A DNA stretch of 8,343 nt from Bacteriovoracaceae bacterium. GTDB lineage: Bacteria > Bdellovibrionota > Bacteriovoracia > Bacteriovoracales > Bacteriovoracaceae. Below the pieces are notes generated by a model, which searched no databases, was not told the origin of the DNA, and saw only the letters and a list, made by a program, of their open reading frames with translations. The position numbers and the translations under genes are program-made. This document shows, one piece after another, positions 6,675 to 8,343 of this stretch; the first letter of the stretch is position 1, and each line of letters begins with the position of its first letter. The stretch covers positions 1 to 8,343 of the forward strand of contig SKIL01000364.1 in the NCBI GenBank assembly GCA_007116425.1, in the 5' to 3' direction.

Positions 6675-7721
6675 ATGAATGTATTAATTGTAGATGATTC
6701 ATTAGTTTTTAGAAGTGCTATTCGCCAAGCTCTGGAAGATGCACAGGGGATAAAAATTTGTGGTGCTGTGGCCAATGGTCAACAAGCTATTAATGAGCTA
6801 AAGGCAAATTCAAAAATTGACCTTATTACTCTCGATTTAGAAATGCCGGTTATGGACGGGATGACGACAATTCAAAAAATTAGAGATTTTGACAAAGACG
6901 TTAAGATTATTGTGTTCTCATCTGTAACATTTAGCTCTGCCGAAAGAACTCTAAAGTGTCTTGATGCCGGAGCAAATGATTTTATACCAAAGCATAAGGG
7001 TGGTAATAATATTCAAGAGAGTGTTAAAGTAATAAGGGATGAATTGATCCCTCGTATTCGCTCGTTCAGTTATAAAACAGAGCCAAAAAAAATACAGTCT
7101 TCGGCAACTGAGAGTATATCATCCTTGGCGTCATACATTCAAAATATGAATAAAATAGACTTACTTTGTGTGGGATGCTCTACTGGTGGACCTGATGCTC
7201 TAACAAAAGTTTTCTCAGCGATTCAAACGGTCCCTAGTTTTCCTATCCTGATAGTTCAACATATGCCACCAATTTTTACCGATAGATTAGCACAAGCACT
7301 TGATCGAAAAACTGTACTTTCTTTTTCTGAAGCCAAAAAGGGCGACACTTTAAAACCTGGGCATTGCTATGTTGCACCTGGTGACTATCATATGGAAGTC
7401 TCTTCAGATCTGTCTTTATCTCTTAATCAAGATGAAAAGGTTTGCTATGTCCGGCCAGCATATGATGTATTGTTAAACTCTGTTGCTAAAAACTTTAAGG
7501 GACAAGTTCTTAATCTCGTTTTGACAGGAATGGGAGAAGATGGTCTTCAAGGAACAAAAACATTGTTAGAGAAAAAACCGTATCTTTTTGTGCAAGATGA
7601 AATCTCTTCTACTGTGTGGGGGATGCCAGGTGCAATTTACAAAGCAAATATTGGGGCAAGAGCTATACATTTGGATAAGATTGGTCCAACCCTTGAAATG
7701 ATATTTAAAAGGTCTGTGTAG
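6675..7721 (+). CDS. cheB: Chemotaxis response regulator / receptor methylesterase CheB
   Basis: A 348-residue two-domain enzyme of normal CheB length. The receiver (1-125) has acidic residues D7/D8, phospho-acceptor D54 in TLDLEMP, S82/S83 and K106. A linker of about 30 residues leads to the methylesterase domain (about 160-348). The catalytic triad is visible: S169 in GCSTGGP, H196 in VQHMP and D289 in GMGEDG. TVWGMPGA (313-320) is the conserved segment near the C-terminus. Phosphorylated CheB removes methyl groups from receptor glutamates, and often deamidates glutamines, resetting sensitivity after a stimulus. All activation and catalytic residues are intact, so activity is expected. Its phosphate donor is most likely the hybrid CheA encoded two genes upstream. 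The opposing methyltransferase CheR and the receptors are not in this window. The stop is followed after two bases by the next start. Confidence 0.96.
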   Translation: MNVLIVDDSLVFRSAIRQALEDAQGIKICGAVANGQQAINELKANSKIDLITLDLEMPVMDGMTTIQKIRDFDKDVKIIVFSSVTFSSAERTLKCLDAGANDFIPKHKGGNNIQESVKVIRDELIPRIRSFSYKTEPKKIQSSATESISSLASYIQNMNKIDLLCVGCSTGGPDALTKVFSAIQTVPSFPILIVQHMPPIFTDRLAQALDRKTVLSFSEAKKGDTLKPGHCYVAPGDYHMEVSSDLSLSLNQDEKVCYVRPAYDVLLNSVAKNFKGQVLNLVLTGMGEDGLQGTKTLLEKKPYLFVQDEISSTVWGMPGAIYKANIGARAIHLDKIGPTLEMIFKRSV

Positions 7722-7723
7722 TC

Positions 7724-8343
7724 ATGAGTTTTTTTGGTGATTATTTGGTTCAAAAAAAATTAATTAGTGAGAAGCACTTAGTTGAGTCTCTTTGTGAGCA
7801 AATTAGATCTACACCTCCTGTTGTCGAGTGTTTATATAAGCTTGAAATATTATCGCTTGCTGAGATTTCAAATGTAATAAAAACCCAGATGGGTACAGAC
7901 AAAAGTATTTTTCATATTTTAAAGTCAGATTTTAATTTAGATGTGGATGGTATAAATAAGGTGAAGTCTTACCAGATGAGCATGAGAAAGCCTTTAGGAC
8001 AAATCTTAGTTCAGTCTAATATTCTTGATCAAAGTACCTTACAAACTGAACTCGGAAACTTCTTAGAGTTAAAAAGTACCAAAGGGATAGAGGATTCCAG
8101 TGTGGGAGAAGCTTCAAGTCTATCTTCTGAGCCTGAAATAAGTGCTGCCGCCTTAGAGTCCTTGAGAGAGCTCGGTATTACATCTTTGGATGATAATGAT
8201 GATCCGATAGCGCCTGCTGTAGAGAATTCCGGAGCAAGTGTCGAAGTTTCTCAGGCCGCACTAGACTCACTTAAAGAGTTGGGGATTTCAGAAGATGCAG
8301 TCTATGAAGATTCTCAGACGCCTGAACTAGATCCTTTTGTCGA
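7724..8343 (+). CDS. MshEN-like repeat protein linked to chemotaxis operon (3' partial)
   Basis: The frame stays open to the window edge, giving 206 codons without a stop. The first 113 residues form four consecutive 24-residue units (3-26, 32-55, 61-84, 90-113), each separated by exactly five residues. Units 1 and 4 read FFGDYLV...LISEKHL and PLGQILV...ILDQSTL and follow the MshEN motif (RLGxxL...L...L...L..Q) found at the N-terminus of type II secretion/pilus ATPases such as MshE. Two units with a five-residue spacer make one MshEN domain, so this looks like two in tandem. The Arg at position 1 and Gly at position 10 that contact c-di-GMP are not kept, so ligand binding is doubtful. An acidic Ser/Glu-rich tail follows, holding ALESLRELGI (143-152) and ALDSLKELGI (179-188). 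AAAGG at 7708-7712 is a possible ribosome site. It begins two bases after cheB, so a role in the same pathway is likely. What lies beyond the edge is unknown. Confidence 0.75.
   Translation, partial: MSFFGDYLVQKKLISEKHLVESLCEQIRSTPPVVECLYKLEILSLAEISNVIKTQMGTDKSIFHILKSDFNLDVDGINKVKSYQMSMRKPLGQILVQSNILDQSTLQTELGNFLELKSTKGIEDSSVGEASSLSSEPEISAAALESLRELGITSLDDNDDPIAPAVENSGASVEVSQAALDSLKELGISEDAVYEDSQTPELDPFV
7730..8062 (+). repeat. Protein-level tandem array: four 24-residue units with 29-residue period
   Basis: Aligning the four units gives Leu at position 6 in all (L8, L37, L66, L95), a branched or Leu residue at position 12 (I14, L43, L72, L101), Leu/Ile at position 17 (L19, I48, I77, L106), and Gln at position 24 in the first three (Q26, Q55, Q84; F113 in the fourth). 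Unit 3 is the weakest match, with K81 where a hydrophobic residue is expected. The DNA of the units is not similar, so the duplication is old. Confidence 0.65.
8138..8287 (+). repeat. Repeated AALxSLxELGI peptide in acidic tail
   Basis: Residues 139-152 and 175-188 of the last gene share a 14-residue pattern (I/V)SxAAL(E/D)SL(R/K)ELGI, offset by 36 residues. The codons differ at many third positions, so the peptide rather than the DNA appears conserved. Each copy is flanked by acidic, probably disordered sequence. More copies may lie beyond the window edge. Confidence 0.7.

Noticed and set aside
1..8343. tRNA, rRNA, CRISPR array, insertion sequence or phage features
   Set aside because: No cloverleaf-like segment, regularly spaced direct repeats, transposase-like frame or terminal inverted repeats were found by reading. 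The window is almost completely filled by collinear genes.

Overview
The window is AT-rich, densely coded, and every supported gene is on the + strand. The content suggests a free-living Gram-negative bacterium. A Suv3-type RNA helicase with a C-terminal zinc motif, a DUF455 ferritin-like protein, an ATP-grasp-like protein and a chemotaxis cluster with a hybrid CheA, all at low GC, fit the Bdellovibrionota (Bacteriovorax/Halobacteriovorax-like). That placement is inference from gene content and composition; no rRNA or other phylogenetic marker is present.

Region 1 (1-2305) is a tightly coupled three-gene unit. It holds the 3' end of a Suv3-like DEAD-family helicase with a C4 zinc motif and a very basic tail. 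A DUF455 ferritin-like di-metal protein follows, with its GTG overlapping the helicase stop. Next is a divergent ATP-grasp-like protein that overlaps the DUF455 gene by 14 bases. The physical coupling of an oxidase-type fold to a ligase-type fold suggests a shared but unknown task.

Region 2 (2306-3571) is a probably separately transcribed gene for an extremely acidic single-pass membrane protein. It has a six-cysteine C-terminal domain predicted to be periplasmic. About 75 bases precede it and about 105 bases follow it. Each gap contains a weak sigma70-like promoter candidate, and I see no convincing terminator in either.

Region 3 (3572-8343) is a chemotaxis-type signalling operon: hybrid cheA (HPt, dimerisation, ATPase, two CheW-like domains, receiver), cheW, cheB, and a last gene cut by the window end. 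Gaps are 9, 13 and 2 bases. CheA would autophosphorylate and pass phosphate to its own receiver and to CheB. CheW would couple CheA to chemoreceptors, and CheB would demethylate them. No receptor, CheR, CheD or stand-alone CheY is visible.

The last gene is the most unusual item. Its N-terminal ~113 residues divide into four consecutive 24-residue units separated by exactly five residues. This is the architecture of two adjacent MshEN (GspE N-terminal, c-di-GMP-binding type) domains, but the ligand-contact positions are largely replaced. It continues with an acidic tail carrying a repeated AALxSLxELGI motif.
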